From contig WPIO01000087.1 of NCBI GenBank assembly GCA_009760855.2, forward strand, positions 639,001-703,000: a DNA stretch of 64,000 bases. Direction: 5' to 3'. A program made the translations under genes and the position numbers. The notes below the pieces were generated by a model. It saw nothing but the letters and a program-made list of their open reading frames with translations. It had not been told where the DNA came from and made no database searches. Positions 62,793 through 64,000 of the stretch are shown piece by piece; position 1 is the first letter of the stretch; the number at the start of each line of letters is the position of its first letter. Source of the stretch: Cristatella mucedo (lineage: Eukaryota; Bryozoa; Phylactolaemata; Cristatellidae).

Positions 62793-63242
62793 ATATACAA
62801 ACCTCAAATCCTTTGTAAGCCATGCCTGCTGGAAGAGTGACTCGTGCTCTTGCCGTGTTAGTAAGTAAGGCCGAGGTTCGAATCTGGTGGATATGGCGGA
62901 TTACCCGGAGTGCTTTGCGTAGTTGTAATTCTCGACTTTCGTCACAACATCCCCTGACCTGTCCACATTTAAGAAGAACTTAAAAAGACACCTATTTAGG
63001 ACAGAATTTAGTGGGTCCCTGTGATTCGACCCCTATGTGCTTATGCTAACACTGTGCATGCTGCCACTAATCGCACTGGCATGCTGACCATGTGCATGTC
63101 ACCCTAACCGTGTTATTCACGTTGTTTATCAAGCCTGATACCACTCACCCTTCGATCGCATTTCCTTTGCAGCAAATGTAAAGCGCCTAGAAAGAGATTG
63201 AGTTGTCTGAGGGCGCTTTATCAAGTGGATTATTGTTATTAC
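62793..63242 (+). mobile_element. LINE family A, 3' end with an internal foreign piece
   Basis: ACAAACCTCAAATCCTTTG (TNLKSF) breaks off near 62825 and the ORF resumes at 62930 (TCGACTTTCGTCACAACATC), so about 100 bp lie between. That piece has GGCCGAGGTTCGAATCTGG, a box B-like string. 3' UTR, GTAAAGCGCCTAGAAAGAG and ATT run follow. Confidence 0.75.
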
Positions 63243-64000
63243 GGCGACCGGAGCACCTCCGTTCGCCAAACGGCAACTACTAGAGCAGTCTTCTCGTGAC
63301 TCGTGCCGAGGATTCGTTTCGCTACCGCTCTTCCGGAGGAGCGTTGGATACCAGCTCCGAAAGCCGCTGGGAGCGTGTATTCGGCGCTCAGCTTCAATGC
63401 ACTTCAGCGAAACCGAGCCGAAGAATCTTTTAGATTCGCCAACAGTCGCGCCACTATGGCGCTCCTTCACCGAGCACGTTCGGGGTGGGGGAGGTAATCT
63501 TCCAGAGCATCTACCGCTGTCGTCGTTATTATTTAAGGAGTTGCTTGCATTTTCAAAGTCTCCGAGGAGGTAAGCACGAGGTTTTTCACTTTCTTTTCAG
63601 GCACATCTAAAAAGCTGGCTGCCGAGCGTCGCGCCAAAGAGCCGAAGCGAGCTGCTTCTCCTCTGGAGGCAACCGGTGGCAACCGATGGCAACTTTAGGT
63701 GGGATTACGTAAGCCCGCAGGCAGCCGGTTTTCGGGACGCAGCCTTTTCAGGCTCTACAATTCCAATACAGTGAGCATTACTTTTTCTTTAGTACGGCGA
63801 AGAAGAAATACTTCCGGGCAGTCCGTCGGCTGCGTATGCTGACCTTTCGCATGTTGCCTGCGGCCACTATTTTAGACGGGCCAAAAAGCGCGGCTAATCG
63901 GCCTCTCTCCTGCAGACCGAGACGGGGTCCTCTTACGGACTTGCAGGCTATCCGGTGTTTTTTTTTTGAAGTGAAGCTCAAGAGTCTTTGCGCAGAAAGC
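63243..64000. other. CpG-rich unique end of window, candidate gene start
   Basis: GC and CpG content rise sharply after the LINE. Exon-like strings on the plus strand: donor GAGGAG|GTAAGC at 63570, acceptor TTTCACTTTCTTTTCAG ending at 63600, then a Lys/Arg/Ala-rich frame (TSKKLAAERRAKEPKRAASP). The frame beginning near 63714 stays open to the window end. No gene model could be fixed. Confidence 0.3.

Overview
This window comes from an animal nuclear genome, probably an invertebrate. Genes are split by GT-AG introns of 85 to about 7,100 bp, exons carry CAG/GCN-type runs, and roughly half of the sequence is non-LTR retrotransposon debris (two LINE families ending in ATT repeats or AC-rich tails), tRNA-derived SINEs, one pogo/mariner-type MITE and simple repeats. 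I cannot fix the phylum from the sequence alone. No prokaryotic operon, CRISPR array, virus or toxin gene was seen.

Left part (1-13343, minus strand): the 5' five exons of an unrecognised gene coding for an Ala/Ser/Gln-rich, largely disordered protein. Its start codon is at 13343 and the gene runs off the left edge inside exon 5. All splice phases agree (0,0,0,1). Its introns hold LINE and SINE copies.

Middle (13344-42831): about 730 bp separate that start codon from the start codon of MELK (maternal embryonic leucine zipper kinase) on the plus strand, so the two genes are head-to-head. The spacer is CpG-rich and holds an E2F-like palindrome, CCAAT-type boxes and a CHR-like TTCGAA, which suits a cell-cycle kinase. 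MELK was rebuilt as 14 coding exons whose phases all match, giving 823 residues (768 with an alternative acceptor): kinase domain (exons 1-6), UBA-like domain (exons 7-8), long disordered linker (exons 8-11) and C-terminal KA1 domain (exons 12-14). One intron appears to be GC-AG.

Right part (42832-64000): mostly transposable elements, with nested and tail-to-tail LINE copies, a possible 2-kb terminal-inverted-repeat element (44.2-46.2 kb), pyrimidine-rich tracts, and CpG-rich unique patches near 58.1-58.6, 59.4-60.1 and 63.2-64.0 kb. These patches may contain exons of further genes, but I could not resolve a gene model there.

The two LINE families both belong to the CR1/L2/Jockey-like group (apurinic endonuclease plus reverse transcriptase). 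Family A ends in a tail resembling GTAAAGCGCCTAGAAAGAG, then AGGGCGCTTTATCAAGTG, then (ATT)n. One SINE family shares part of that tail and is likely mobilised by the same machinery. No long LINE copy is intact.
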